From contig JAKAWS010000006.1 in the NCBI GenBank assembly GCA_021816885.1, positions 1-60,405 on the forward strand: a stretch of 60,405 nucleotides of DNA. The letters are read 5' to 3'. The notes below the pieces were generated by a model. It saw only the letters and a list, made by a program, of their open reading frames with translations. It was not told the DNA's origin and did not search any database. The position numbers were made by a program, and so were the translations under genes. The DNA comes from Microcaldota archaeon. GTDB taxonomy: Archaea > Micrarchaeota > Micrarchaeia > Micrarchaeales > Micrarchaeaceae. Of the stretch, positions 34,747 through 42,548 are shown in pieces (position 1 is the first letter of the stretch; the number at the start of each line of letters is the position of its first letter).

Positions 34747-35394
34747 TCAACCATTCCTGCAGTAACACTCCCTCCATTCCCCTTTAAATATGTCGAATAG
34801 CACATGCTTCGGCTGCTCCCCCTTGACCAGTTCTCTTGCGCGGTTGAGCAGTTCCTGCATATGCGATTCGCAGCTGTCTATCACGTCTCTGCCAGCTTCA
34901 ACACTTCCGGTTATATTATGCGTCTCCTTTTCGCGGCTTACCAGCCTTACGCCAGCAACAAAGCACGTGCTCCCATACATATTGGAATGCTCTACCGTCA
35001 TTGTGTATGCGACGAGCTGTATCATGTAATATGTCGGTATCATCCTATGCGGTACTCTAGAATATTTGCTGTCTATGACGATGCACTCGTTCCTGCCCAT
35101 GTGAACCTTTCCCGTGAAGTAAAGGCTGTCTATTCTCCCGCTTAACATCAGCTTGTAGTCCTTTATGGGGAGCTCGACAGCCTCGAATTCCTCCCTTTTG
35201 CTTATATTCTCGATTATCTCTTCCTGGGTCATCTTTGGTTGGCTCTTCGCAAGGTCTTCGTGCATAATGCTTCCTATCTGCATAGCCTTCGTAGGGAAAA
35301 GAGTTCCAGATATGGCCTTGACAAACTTGGTCTCGCAAGATCCCATCTGGCTCAATTCGCTTATTCTTATAAATTGGTTCCTCTCGTAGGGCAT
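34747..35394 (-). CDS. Cas4/RecB-like PD-(D/E)XK nuclease
   Basis: A 215-residue protein with the full PD-(D/E)XK order. It has GSIMHED (His45), SGRIDSLYF (Asp89), IVIDSKYSR (Asp108, Lys110) and the MIQLVAYTM Q-motif (Gln126, Tyr130). One Cys near the start (MGSCETKF) and CYC near the end could hold an Fe-S cluster as in Cas4. There is no CRISPR array or other cas gene in the window, so a general repair or end-processing role is more likely than spacer acquisition. ATG at 35394 is preceded by GAGGTAG. Confidence 0.75.
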   Translation of the reverse strand: MPYERNQFIRISELSQMGSCETKFVKAISGTLFPTKAMQIGSIMHEDLAKSQPKMTQEEIIENISKREEFEAVELPIKDYKLMLSGRIDSLYFTGKVHMGRNECIVIDSKYSRVPHRMIPTYYMIQLVAYTMTVEHSNMYGSTCFVAGVRLVSREKETHNITGSVEAGRDVIDSCESHMQELLNRARELVKGEQPKHVLFDIFKGEWRECYCRNG

Positions 35395-35400
35395 TAGCAA

Positions 35401-35568
35401 CTACCTCTCAGCCTGCCTACCATTCATCATAGCGAAGCTCAGCGATTACCTCAGTCATCACAATACTGTTGATTAACAGAGGTTTTTATACCTAACCATA
35501 AAAACAACACCTGCCGCAAATCAGAAAGTAATATTAACTTTTTATGGGATAAGTGTTTAGGTGATCGG
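35401..35568. promoter_or_regulatory. Divergent promoter region
   Basis: The region contains TTTTTATAC (minus-gene side) and CTTTTTATGGG near 35537 for the plus-strand regulator. The regulator ATG is preceded by TAGGTGATC, which can pair with the 16S tail GATCACCT over 8 bases. Confidence 0.5.
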
Positions 35569-36789
35569 ATGGGAGAGATAGTAAAGGATGGTATTATCAG
35601 CATGCTGAAGGAGAGACTTCAAATAACATATAATGAGCTTTCTGATATGGCTTCAAAGAACGGTGTTTCGCGCAGCACCCTCGATGAAACAATAGCGCTT
35701 CTTGAACAGGAGAAGACAATCGCAGAGACGAGCAATGGCGGAATAAAGACCTATTATCTTCTCAAAGATCAGGACAGGCCAAAAAGAGTGCTTATAGTGG
35801 AAGACGACAAGAACATCAATAGGCTTATGTCCATAGCGATAGGAAAGAGCTTTGAGATAACACAGATATACGACGGCGGAGAGGCGATGGGGAAGATAAG
35901 GTCCATAAAGCCCGACCTCGTAGTGCTGGACCTCATGCTGCCCCACAAGGACGGGCTCGACATATGCCAAACAATAAAGAGCGATCCTGGCACAAAGGAC
36001 ACCATAGTCATAATAGTCAGCGCTATGGATCCGACTAGCAATAGATTCAAGGGCATAAAATACGGCGCCGATTACTATATACGCAAACCGTTTAATCCTG
36101 ACGAGCTAAGGAACCTTACTACGTTGTTCTTGAGCAAGAAAGGGAAGAGGTTCGACCCGCTTATAGATCTGCCAAACGACCAGAGGATATCGGAGGAAAT
36201 AGAGCGATATGTCAAGGAAGGAGAAAAATACACGATGGGCACGATAACCGTGGAAGGGCTATCAGCATACGCATCCAAGTTCGGCAGAGAAGATAGGGCT
36301 GTGGTATTAAGACTCATATCGCAGTTGATGCAAGATGTGATAAACACGGAAAAGAAGAACGCGTTCATAGGGTTCCTGAACAGCGACGAGTTCGTGATTG
36401 CGGGAAATGCGGGAGAGGTAGCTAGCGTAGTAAGGGCGGCGACAAAAGAGTTTGAGGACGTTACCCCGTTCATACTCCAGGATCACGGATACAAGAACGC
36501 AGCCATCGACTTTGTGGATAACCTCTTCGAATCGAACGAGATACCAAAACTTTCACTGATATACAAGGAGACCCGAAAAGAGAGGTTAAAGGAGAGGAGA
36601 GACAGGATACTCAAGGACAAACGGTCAGCAGAACGCAAGGGCAAAGGGGAGGTAGGGCTATATACATACAGCGAGCTGCAGGAACTGTTGGGCAAGGATG
36701 ATCTAGATGTATCCATAAAGAGGGATTCGCAAGGAGTGAAGCTGAACGTGGGAAAGAAAGCTGACAACGATGGGAAAAAGAAAGATTGA
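35569..36789 (+). CDS. wHTH - REC - GGDEF-like response regulator
   Basis: A 406-residue protein with three parts. Residues 1-66 form a winged helix-turn-helix. Residues 72-188 form a receiver domain with acidic pair D79/D80, phosphoacceptor D121 (LVVLDLMLPHKDG), S151 and K173. Residues 195-330 resemble a GGDEF domain (DPLIDLPNDQRISEE and a NSDEF signature at 271-275). The GGDEF glycines are replaced, so cyclic-nucleotide synthesis is doubtful. The C-terminus is a Lys/Arg-rich helix. No histidine kinase is nearby. It overlaps the downstream pilin gene by 20 nt and so probably regulates the surface-protein operon. Confidence 0.75.
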   Translation: MGEIVKDGIISMLKERLQITYNELSDMASKNGVSRSTLDETIALLEQEKTIAETSNGGIKTYYLLKDQDRPKRVLIVEDDKNINRLMSIAIGKSFEITQIYDGGEAMGKIRSIKPDLVVLDLMLPHKDGLDICQTIKSDPGTKDTIVIIVSAMDPTSNRFKGIKYGADYYIRKPFNPDELRNLTTLFLSKKGKRFDPLIDLPNDQRISEEIERYVKEGEKYTMGTITVEGLSAYASKFGREDRAVVLRLISQLMQDVINTEKKNAFIGFLNSDEFVIAGNAGEVASVVRAATKEFEDVTPFILQDHGYKNAAIDFVDNLFESNEIPKLSLIYKETRKERLKERRDRILKDKRSAERKGKGEVGLYTYSELQELLGKDDLDVSIKRDSQGVKLNVGKKADNDGKKKD

Positions 36790-37348
36790 TGCTTGCGTGC
36801 CGCGGCAGAATGGCATACTCAAGGCTCAGTCGGCACTTGACTATCTAATATCATATGGCTCTGCCCTTCTGATAATCGCGGCAGCCATATATATCATAGC
36901 TTCATCCGGAGTACTGACTCCTTATCTCTCAGGAAGCTCTTGCACACCTGCGCCAGGCTACATATGCAATGCGTATGCGATAAACAGCTCCGGAGTGCTA
37001 ACTGTGAAGCTTGCGCAGGTGACTGGAGTAGGACTCCAGATAAAAGGCGCAGCCTGCTCCACTGCAGTAAATTCCACGAACGCATCTATGCCCAGATACG
37101 GCAACATTTATGTTAAAAACTACGCAGCATATCCTGCCTCATATCCGAACAATGATCTTCTCAACCAAATGGTAATCCAAAGCGATTCTTCCAATTCAAT
37201 ATACGTATATTGCTATGGTGCAGGTGGGCATGCCTCGTCCAAACCAGGGAACATCTTCAACGGCTATTTATTCATAAACTATACCATAGCAGGGCTGACA
37301 GCCAGCAACATAAGGGAAGTGGCAGAGATAACCACAAAATACAGTTAG
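36770..37348 (+). CDS. Type IV pilin-like protein
   Basis: A 192-residue protein with a class III signal peptide. The charged leader ends ILKAQSALDYLISYGS, with a hydrophobic helix (about residues 26-48) and an Asn/Ser/Tyr-rich domain after it. A pair of early cysteines (SSCTPAPGYICN) and two later ones may form disulfides. It lacks the LamG domain of copies A-D. It overlaps the regulator gene by 20 nt and is followed by an exported Ig-like protein. GTG at 36797 is an alternative start. Confidence 0.7.
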   Translation: MGKRKIDACVPRQNGILKAQSALDYLISYGSALLIIAAAIYIIASSGVLTPYLSGSSCTPAPGYICNAYAINSSGVLTVKLAQVTGVGLQIKGAACSTAVNSTNASMPRYGNIYVKNYAAYPASYPNNDLLNQMVIQSDSSNSIYVYCYGAGGHASSKPGNIFNGYLFINYTIAGLTASNIREVAEITTKYS

Positions 37349-37412
37349 TCAGAAAAAACCGGCCGGAAAGTCCAAAGGAAAGTAATTTAAGGATAAATAA
37401 ACCAAATCAGAT

Positions 37413-38240
37413 ATGCGGTACCAATACATTATTGCCCTGGCTGCGTTCGCAGCGATAATAAGCATTGCAGGTTCTACGGCGGTCAGCATAACCGAGCCGG
37501 TAGTGATGTCAATAAACAATAGCTCATCTGTATATCTGGGAAAGGTGGGTCCCGGCCAGACGTTCTATGTCAACATAACCTCATCAGCGTACACCAGTTC
37601 GGGGAACTACCTTAATATCGGCTGGAACGAGTTTGTGGTCAAGAAGGCACCGCCAGGATGGACAATCCAGAACTCATCGCTCAATACCATAGACCTGTCA
37701 GTCCTCATCAAGCCCGCGCCAGATACTCCTACAGGAAGATACCCAATAACATTCGAAGCAGTAAACATAGGTAACTATTCTGGTCTGGGCACACTCACAT
37801 TTACGGGATACATAAACGTGACGCCAGACGTATTTAAACTGCAAGCGAACCCAGCGGTATTGCAGGCCAATGCGGGCTCAACATCGGACATACTTGTATC
37901 TATAAACAACACCGGCGTATCAGACAATCCATTTCTTATAACGCTTACAGGACTCCCTGCATGGAACCAGACTGAGACTGCGATAGCGCTGCATCATACA
38001 TCGAGAACATTCACATACGGAATCAATGAATACATACCCGGAGTCTATAAGACGGCGCTGCTGGTACAATCGATATCGAGTCCCATCGTATACAAAGAAA
38101 CAAACATAACTATAGTCGTAGAGAGGAACCCAATAAGCGACTACACCGCGATAGGAGGAGGGACCATAACGTTTCCGATAATATACGAGCCAGCCCTTGC
38201 CATAATGTACATAATAGGGGAAGCAATAAAGCACTTATAG
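37413..38240 (+). CDS. Exported Ig-like surface protein
   Basis: A 275-residue protein with an N-terminal signal peptide (RYQYIIALAAFAAIISIAGS). Two beta-rich Ig-like or NEW3-like modules follow, rich in N-x-S/T sites; one is GPGQTFYVNITSSAYTSSG and another TGLPAWNQTETAIAL. A C-terminal hydrophobic segment (about 250-272) is a likely anchor. It is probably part of a cell-surface or pilus-associated structure with the preceding pilin. No enzymatic motif is seen. Confidence 0.6.
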   Translation: MRYQYIIALAAFAAIISIAGSTAVSITEPVVMSINNSSSVYLGKVGPGQTFYVNITSSAYTSSGNYLNIGWNEFVVKKAPPGWTIQNSSLNTIDLSVLIKPAPDTPTGRYPITFEAVNIGNYSGLGTLTFTGYINVTPDVFKLQANPAVLQANAGSTSDILVSINNTGVSDNPFLITLTGLPAWNQTETAIALHHTSRTFTYGINEYIPGVYKTALLVQSISSPIVYKETNITIVVERNPISDYTAIGGGTITFPIIYEPALAIMYIIGEAIKHL

Positions 38241-38252
38241 GTGGTGTTGACA

Positions 38253-38933
38253 ATGCCGGAAAAGAGAAATGGGGCTTCTGCTCTATCATTATTCTTCATA
38301 AAAGTCAAATCGCTGTCAGACCTGGCAAGAAGCACATACTCGCCTGACGGTCCGAACGCTCCGTTATTCCTAATAGAGAAGGAGGGAAAGAACCTAATAT
38401 TCTCAATAGGGGAGAACATATCCGGAATAAGATTGGCATATTCATTCCAGACAGAGAAGAAAGGAAAGATATGCATATACACCAATAAAGACCTCTACAA
38501 CAAGGAGAGCATAGAGATATTGGAGAGATACCCAGAGCACCAGAACTACAAGAGTTACGTGATACCAATAATAGAGTTAGACAAGAAGAATATAAACGAG
38601 AAGAAGCCAAGAGAAAACAGCGTGATAAAGATAAAGGCCCAAGACTACCGACCGATGATGCTTGGGCTGATAGACAAGGCAGTATCGTCAGGAAACATAA
38701 CCAACATATACATGTTCGTGCACAAAGAACAGAGATATCTTGGAAGCTTCGATATAATCGACTACGATGATAAGAAGGTATTTATATATTCTCCGATAGA
38801 TTCGGAGAAGGATTTCAAGTTCCTCCGGTACGACCAGGCCGCAAGCGAGATAAAACCGACAGACACATATTCTGAGGACATTTCGCTTAGTGTGATAAGC
38901 ATAGAGACACCAGATCTTCTTGTGCCCGAGTAG
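38253..38933 (+). CDS. Hypothetical protein ending within tRNA-Asn
   Basis: A 226-residue soluble, Lys/Asp/Tyr-rich protein with no signal peptide and no recognised domain. ATG 38253 follows the Shine-Dalgarno-like TAGGTGG; GTG 38241 abuts the previous stop. The coding end is unusual: the final codons and TAG stop (38931-38933) are formed by the first 10 nt of the tRNA-Asn gene. It is the last gene of the regulator/pilin operon. Confidence 0.55.
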   Translation: MPEKRNGASALSLFFIKVKSLSDLARSTYSPDGPNAPLFLIEKEGKNLIFSIGENISGIRLAYSFQTEKKGKICIYTNKDLYNKESIEILERYPEHQNYKSYVIPIIELDKKNINEKKPRENSVIKIKAQDYRPMMLGLIDKAVSSGNITNIYMFVHKEQRYLGSFDIIDYDDKKVFIYSPIDSEKDFKFLRYDQAASEIKPTDTYSEDISLSVISIETPDLLVPE

Positions 38934-38995
38934 CTCAATGGTAGAGCGTCCGGCTGTTAACCGGAAGGTCGCAGGTTCAATCCCTGCCTCGGGCG
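38924..38995 (+). tRNA. tRNA-Asn (anticodon GUU)
   Basis: A 72-nt cloverleaf. It has acceptor GCCCGAG/CTCGGGC, D-arm TAGCTCAATGGTAGA, anticodon stem TCCGG/CCGGA around loop CTGTTAA, and T-arm GCAGG TTCAATC CCTGC. No intron and no encoded CCA. Its 5' end overlaps the upstream coding region. An accessory AbiE-type module lies directly downstream. Confidence 0.96.
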
Positions 38996-39172
38996 AAGCA
39001 AAACCGTATTATTTCAAACCGGCTCAAAGATATTTTTGAGCGTAGTTAGAGTTAGATTTATACGGTTTCTGAAGACTATATATTTGTGGATTGAATGAAC
39101 CAGCGGCACTATATTCAGCCAGACCATCAAACCAATAATTATTAAACCGAGCAGGGACACAGAAAATTATAT

Positions 39173-39208
39173 ATAACTTAAGTTACATTATATTGTAACT
39201 TAGGTTAT
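39173..39208. promoter_or_regulatory. Palindromic operator of the AbiE-type pair
   Basis: Two 15-nt arms, ATAACTTAAGTTACA and TGTAACTTAGGTTAT, form an inverted repeat with one mismatch and a 6-nt centre. The left arm overlaps the TATA-like TTATATATAAC and the right arm ends 4 nt before the first ATG. This is where an AbiEi repressor would be expected to bind for autoregulation. Confidence 0.75.
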
Positions 39209-39212
39209 TTCG

Positions 39213-39869
39213 ATGAAAATCCCGATAATTAATCTTTTAAAAAAAAGAGAATACCAAGAGCTCTCAAAATTCCAGGATGTGATAGTTACAACACTTTATC
39301 AGATAGATAGCAGAATCGTCCTGCACGGCGGGACAGCAATCTGGCGCTGCTTTTCTGGCAGTCGATTCTCAAATGACATAGATGCATATATCTCATCAAA
39401 GAACGAACTTAATGGTCTAAAGGCAGGAGTACTCTCAATAGCATACAAGCAGGGAATAAAGGTAGAAAAGATAAAGGATACCGGAAACCTAATCTTTATG
39501 GCATTTTCTTCTGCAGATACCTATCTAAAGGTCGAGATGAATTACGCAAAGAAGCACATTAACGCAGTAGCAACAAGATTTGAAAAAATCGATGGCACGT
39601 ATACTGAGATTTTGACACTTTCTCCAGAAGATTTGATTCTGGAGAAGATTGCTGCATACTCTGATAGGAAATTCATACGTGACATTTATGATATGTATAT
39701 ACTGAGTGATTATGTTAACGATGCAGAGAAGATTAAGAATGCCGTGTCAGTATTTATCGACAAGATTGAAAAACCTGTCAATGAGAATGATCTCAAAGCA
39801 CTAATTTATACCGGCCCAATCCCGTCTTTTAGCAACATGGTAAAATACATACAGGCGAAATTTTCATGA
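39213..39869 (+). CDS. AbiEii-type nucleotidyltransferase toxin
   Basis: A 218-residue nucleotidyltransferase-fold protein. It carries LHGGTAIWRCF (about 37-47) followed by SRFSNDIDAYI with catalytic Asp55 and Asp57, and a downstream TLSPEDLILEKIAAYSDRKF with the helical lysine/aspartate segment of AbiEii. Such enzymes transfer nucleotides to tRNA or other targets and cause growth arrest. Its stop overlaps the next gene's start by 4 nt (ATGA). Unlike most AbiE loci the toxin gene comes first. Confidence 0.85.
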   Translation: MKIPIINLLKKREYQELSKFQDVIVTTLYQIDSRIVLHGGTAIWRCFSGSRFSNDIDAYISSKNELNGLKAGVLSIAYKQGIKVEKIKDTGNLIFMAFSSADTYLKVEMNYAKKHINAVATRFEKIDGTYTEILTLSPEDLILEKIAAYSDRKFIRDIYDMYILSDYVNDAEKIKNAVSVFIDKIEKPVNENDLKALIYTGPIPSFSNMVKYIQAKFS

Positions 39870-40489
39870 AATATATAAGATACGTCAGAGAGCATTTCGG
39901 TGATCAAGGTTTTCCAGTTATAAGGCTCTCTGACTTGAAGACCGCTCTAAAATCCCAAAAAATAAGCGATGCTTATCTTAAAAGACTAGTAAATTATATG
40001 ATGCATAGCGGAGAACTGAAAAGGATAACCAAAGGTACATACACATTGCATGACGATATAACTGTTATTGGTTTCGCCTTTCAGCCATTTTATTACGGAC
40101 TCGAAAATGCCCTGACAATAAGAAAGCTTTGGGAGCAGGGCACTAATCCGATTGTCTTAACTCCGAAAATGGCGAGAACAGGGGTAAGAAAATTTGGAGA
40201 CGCTAACTATCTGGTTCAACGGATACCGAAGAATTTATTTTTTGGTTACGAGCTCGTGAAGTACTATGATTTTTGGATACCTGTATCAGATATTGAAAAA
40301 ACTTTGATAGATTTCGTGTATTTCAGACATTATATAAGAGATGATGTAATGAAAGTAATGAAATCTTTGATTGACAAAAAGAGATTACTGAACTATCTGA
40401 ATAAGTACCCTTACGAAACAAAGAAGAATGTACTGGATCTACTAAAACCGAAGACACAAAACGAAAGAAATACTTATAAAATGAAGTAG
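39866..40489 (+). CDS. AbiEi-type antitoxin/transcriptional regulator
   Basis: A 207-residue protein with an N-terminal winged helix (SDAYLKRLVNYMMHSGELKR and ITKGTYTL). The AbiEi body follows, with YYGLENALTIRKLW and PVSDIEKTLIDFVYFRHYI. In AbiE systems this partner neutralises the toxin and represses the operon through inverted repeats. A fitting palindrome sits at 39173-39208. Coding is AT-rich relative to flanking housekeeping genes. Confidence 0.8.
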   Translation: MKYIRYVREHFGDQGFPVIRLSDLKTALKSQKISDAYLKRLVNYMMHSGELKRITKGTYTLHDDITVIGFAFQPFYYGLENALTIRKLWEQGTNPIVLTPKMARTGVRKFGDANYLVQRIPKNLFFGYELVKYYDFWIPVSDIEKTLIDFVYFRHYIRDDVMKVMKSLIDKKRLLNYLNKYPYETKKNVLDLLKPKTQNERNTYKMK

Positions 40490-40522
40490 TACTAATAGCG
40501 GACATGCTCCGTTGTAAAATTC

Positions 40523-41596
40523 TCAAGTAGTGTTATAATCCTCAAAAACCTTAAGGATTAAAGGATAGAATTCTGCGAACGTATGATATTCTTTTCTTTT
40601 TGATTCGTATTCCTCCAACTTTTTATTGATTTTAGTTACAAAAATAAATCCACGTTGTTCTAATTGTTTGAGTTCCTCTATAACAAACTTCTCACGACTG
40701 ACACTGTCTGTTTCTGTCATTGAAGCTACCAGTCTTATTTCTATTGCACGTATTATGTTTTCGATTACCACACTGTAGAAAGTGTTATATCCCTCGGGTA
40801 TGGGTGTGCTTTTATGTCCCATAGCCATGTCCGAAATTTTTTCTTTGACACTTTCAGTAATCGGCTCCACAAAATGATGGCTGAATTCATGGATCGAGGT
40901 ATTAACCAGGCTTAAACCTTCTACTACAGGAATCCCATCTTTAACTCCAGTTGACCCTATTATTGCATATGCATCATATGAACCACCGTGGCATTCCATC
41001 CTGAACCCGTTTCCACCCCACTTTCTAAACAAAGGTTCAATCAGTAAAGTATAACTGTGTTGTTTTATACCATAATAATTTTCAAGTGCATCTATTACAC
41101 CATATCTTGTCAACTGTTCTTCCGTGTTCGCCTCGATCTTTCTGAACATATCGCTGTGCGATTCGAAGAAGGAACAAAAACCTGTTGCAGCCGCAAAATT
41201 TCTCAATAAATGTATAAATTCTTGCAAATTCTCTTTATCTCCAAATCTTTGCTCGAATTCTTTTGGTAATGGCACAGCCACTTCGAGCTCCGGTGGTTTT
41301 GTTAGATGGAACATCAGGTTTGACCATTTGTCTAGATAAAAATTTTGATTACTGACTAGCTGTTCGAACACCTTCACAATCGGATCGTTTTTGTACATCA
41401 AAAAATGTTTTACAAATCTGGACTTATAAGGGATATCAAATTCTGTTAAAGCGGCCGGACCAGGCTTACTACAGCCACAAAAACCAACATCTCTGCTATC
41501 GCTTAGGATCTCTAAGCTTGTTAGCAACACCATGCGTGAATCTATAGTTGCCCGCACTTTTACTTTTGACGTTGTATCAACTATAACACTTACCAT
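40523..41596 (-). CDS. DUF4932-type putative zinc metalloprotease
   Basis: A 357-residue protein with the zinc-binding motif HEFSH at 236-240, followed by HFVEP. This is the hallmark of DUF4932-type metallopeptidase-like proteins, and the long helical surroundings fit. There is no signal peptide. The gene is AT-rich and lies convergently against the AbiE pair inside the tRNA-bounded accessory segment, so it is likely cargo. The biological substrate is unknown. Confidence 0.65.
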   Translation of the reverse strand: MVSVIVDTTSKVKVRATIDSRMVLLTSLEILSDSRDVGFCGCSKPGPAALTEFDIPYKSRFVKHFLMYKNDPIVKVFEQLVSNQNFYLDKWSNLMFHLTKPPELEVAVPLPKEFEQRFGDKENLQEFIHLLRNFAAATGFCSFFESHSDMFRKIEANTEEQLTRYGVIDALENYYGIKQHSYTLLIEPLFRKWGGNGFRMECHGGSYDAYAIIGSTGVKDGIPVVEGLSLVNTSIHEFSHHFVEPITESVKEKISDMAMGHKSTPIPEGYNTFYSVVIENIIRAIEIRLVASMTETDSVSREKFVIEELKQLEQRGFIFVTKINKKLEEYESKRKEYHTFAEFYPLILKVFEDYNTT

Positions 41597-41764
41597 ACAT
41601 TAGCTAGAGAGCGTATAATATCTTTATGCCTTTCGGGAAAAACCCTCTTTCAGACCAAACAATATCAAATAATGGGTGTCTATTTTGCTTCCTCTCAGAA
41701 ACGTCCAATATTCACTTCCTAACGCAGGGAATACAATTTGCGATATTATTGTATTCTGGCGATT
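41597..41764. other. AT-rich intergenic DNA
   Basis: Contains the minus-strand promoter region of the DUF4932 gene and no recognised gene or RNA. Confidence 0.4.
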
Positions 41765-41884
41765 TTGTTTGACAGAGTACGTTACATAAAGAAAGAGGGT
41801 TGCGAAAAGTTTCTACATCTCACAGAAAAAGTAGACGAACTCGAGAAGAAGGTAGAAGAACTCCAGAAACACCTCTGGATATAA
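41765..41884 (+). CDS. Possible small coiled-coil protein
   Basis: A 39-residue frame from TTG 41765. It contains HLTEKVDELEKKVEELQKHL, a convincing heptad repeat for a short coiled coil. It has no ATG, and no ribosome-binding signal decides the start. The coiled-coil pattern is the only support; it may be a real microprotein or a remnant of a longer gene. Confidence 0.35.
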   Translation: MFDRVRYIKKEGCEKFLHLTEKVDELEKKVEELQKHLWI

Positions 41885-41958
41885 AAATCTTAACGTTCCT
41901 TCATCAAAAAGGATTATGAAAGACGATAAGAGTAACATAAACCAGAAGGCAAAAGAGG

Positions 41959-42031
41959 TGCGATTGCCGGGATTTGAACCCGGGTTATTGGCTTGGAAGG
42001 CCAAAGTCCTACCAGGCTAGACTACAATCGC
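41959..42031 (-). tRNA. tRNA-Gly (anticodon UCC)
   Basis: A 73-nt cloverleaf on the minus strand. It has acceptor GCGATTG/CAATCGC, anticodon stem TTGGC/GCCAA around loop CTTCCAA, and T-arm CCGGG TTCAAAT CCCGG. No intron. It borders the right side of the AbiE/DUF4932 segment. Confidence 0.96.
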
Positions 42032-42082
42032 TCGCAACAGATTGTCAAAAAGCATTAATAAAGGAGTAGATTCTTGTTTGGG

Positions 42083-42310
42083 TTACTGGTGGTGTCCTCC
42101 GCACCCGCACGATCCACCGCATCCGCATCCGTGGTTTTCGAAATGCTGGTTTCCTTCCGTAGTTGTTCCGGACGGCGCGACAGTCGCTCCACAATCCTCG
42201 CACTCAAATTTTCCTTCCTTGTTGAACTGCAGCGCCTCCTTCTTGTTGAGTTCCCTTCCGCATATAGGGCATGATGCACGTTCGTCCATTTCCTGTTCTT
42301 TTACATCCAT
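42083..42310 (-). CDS. Zinc-ribbon protein with Cys/Gly/His-rich tail
   Basis: A protein of about 75 residues. It has a C4 zinc ribbon (CPICGRELNKKEALQF, then ECEDCGATV) and a C-terminal metal-binding-like tail of Cys, Gly and His (HFENHGCGCGGSCGCGGHH). The tail could store or deliver a metal such as zinc, nickel or copper. ATG 42310 is used; GTG 42319 is in frame. It lies between two tRNA genes on the same strand. Confidence 0.65.
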   Translation of the reverse strand: MDVKEQEMDERASCPICGRELNKKEALQFNKEGKFECEDCGATVAPSGTTTEGNQHFENHGCGCGGSCGCGGHHQ

Positions 42311-42394
42311 TTTAATCACTTGCTCTTGTAATGAACCTCAGATATAAATCCTTTTGCGCGGCGTTTTTTTTACGCCGCTCCATCATTTACTGAG

Positions 42395-42480
42395 CGCCGG
42401 GAGTGGGAATCGAACCCACGGAGGCCGAAACCAGCCAAACAGCTTAGCAGGCTGCCGCCCTACCTCTAGGCGACCCCGGC
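42395..42480 (-). tRNA. tRNA-Ser (anticodon GCU)
   Basis: An 86-nt class II tRNA on the minus strand with a long variable arm (GGCTGGTTTCGGCC region). It has acceptor GCCGGGG/TCCCGGC, anticodon stem CAGC/GCTG with loop CTGCTAA, and T-arm GTGGG TTCGATT CCCAC. No intron. Confidence 0.95.
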
Positions 42481-42513
42481 ATATACGCAATACAGATATC
42501 TACCATCCTTAGT

Positions 42514-42548
42514 GACATCCTCCCACTCGTAAACGGGGTGGGCTTCCC
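42514..42548. mobile_element. IS200/IS605-type end hairpin
   Basis: GACATCCTCCCACTCGTAAA, followed by a GTGGG arm and GCTTCCC, closely resembles the right-end hairpin of archaeal IS605/IS1341-type elements as read on the other strand (GGAAGCCC...GGGAGGATGTC). It marks the edge of an eroded insertion. Confidence 0.45.

Noticed and set aside
38970-39000. Integration attachment site at the tRNA-Asn 3' end
   Set aside because: No second copy of the tRNA 3' sequence was found downstream of the accessory genes.
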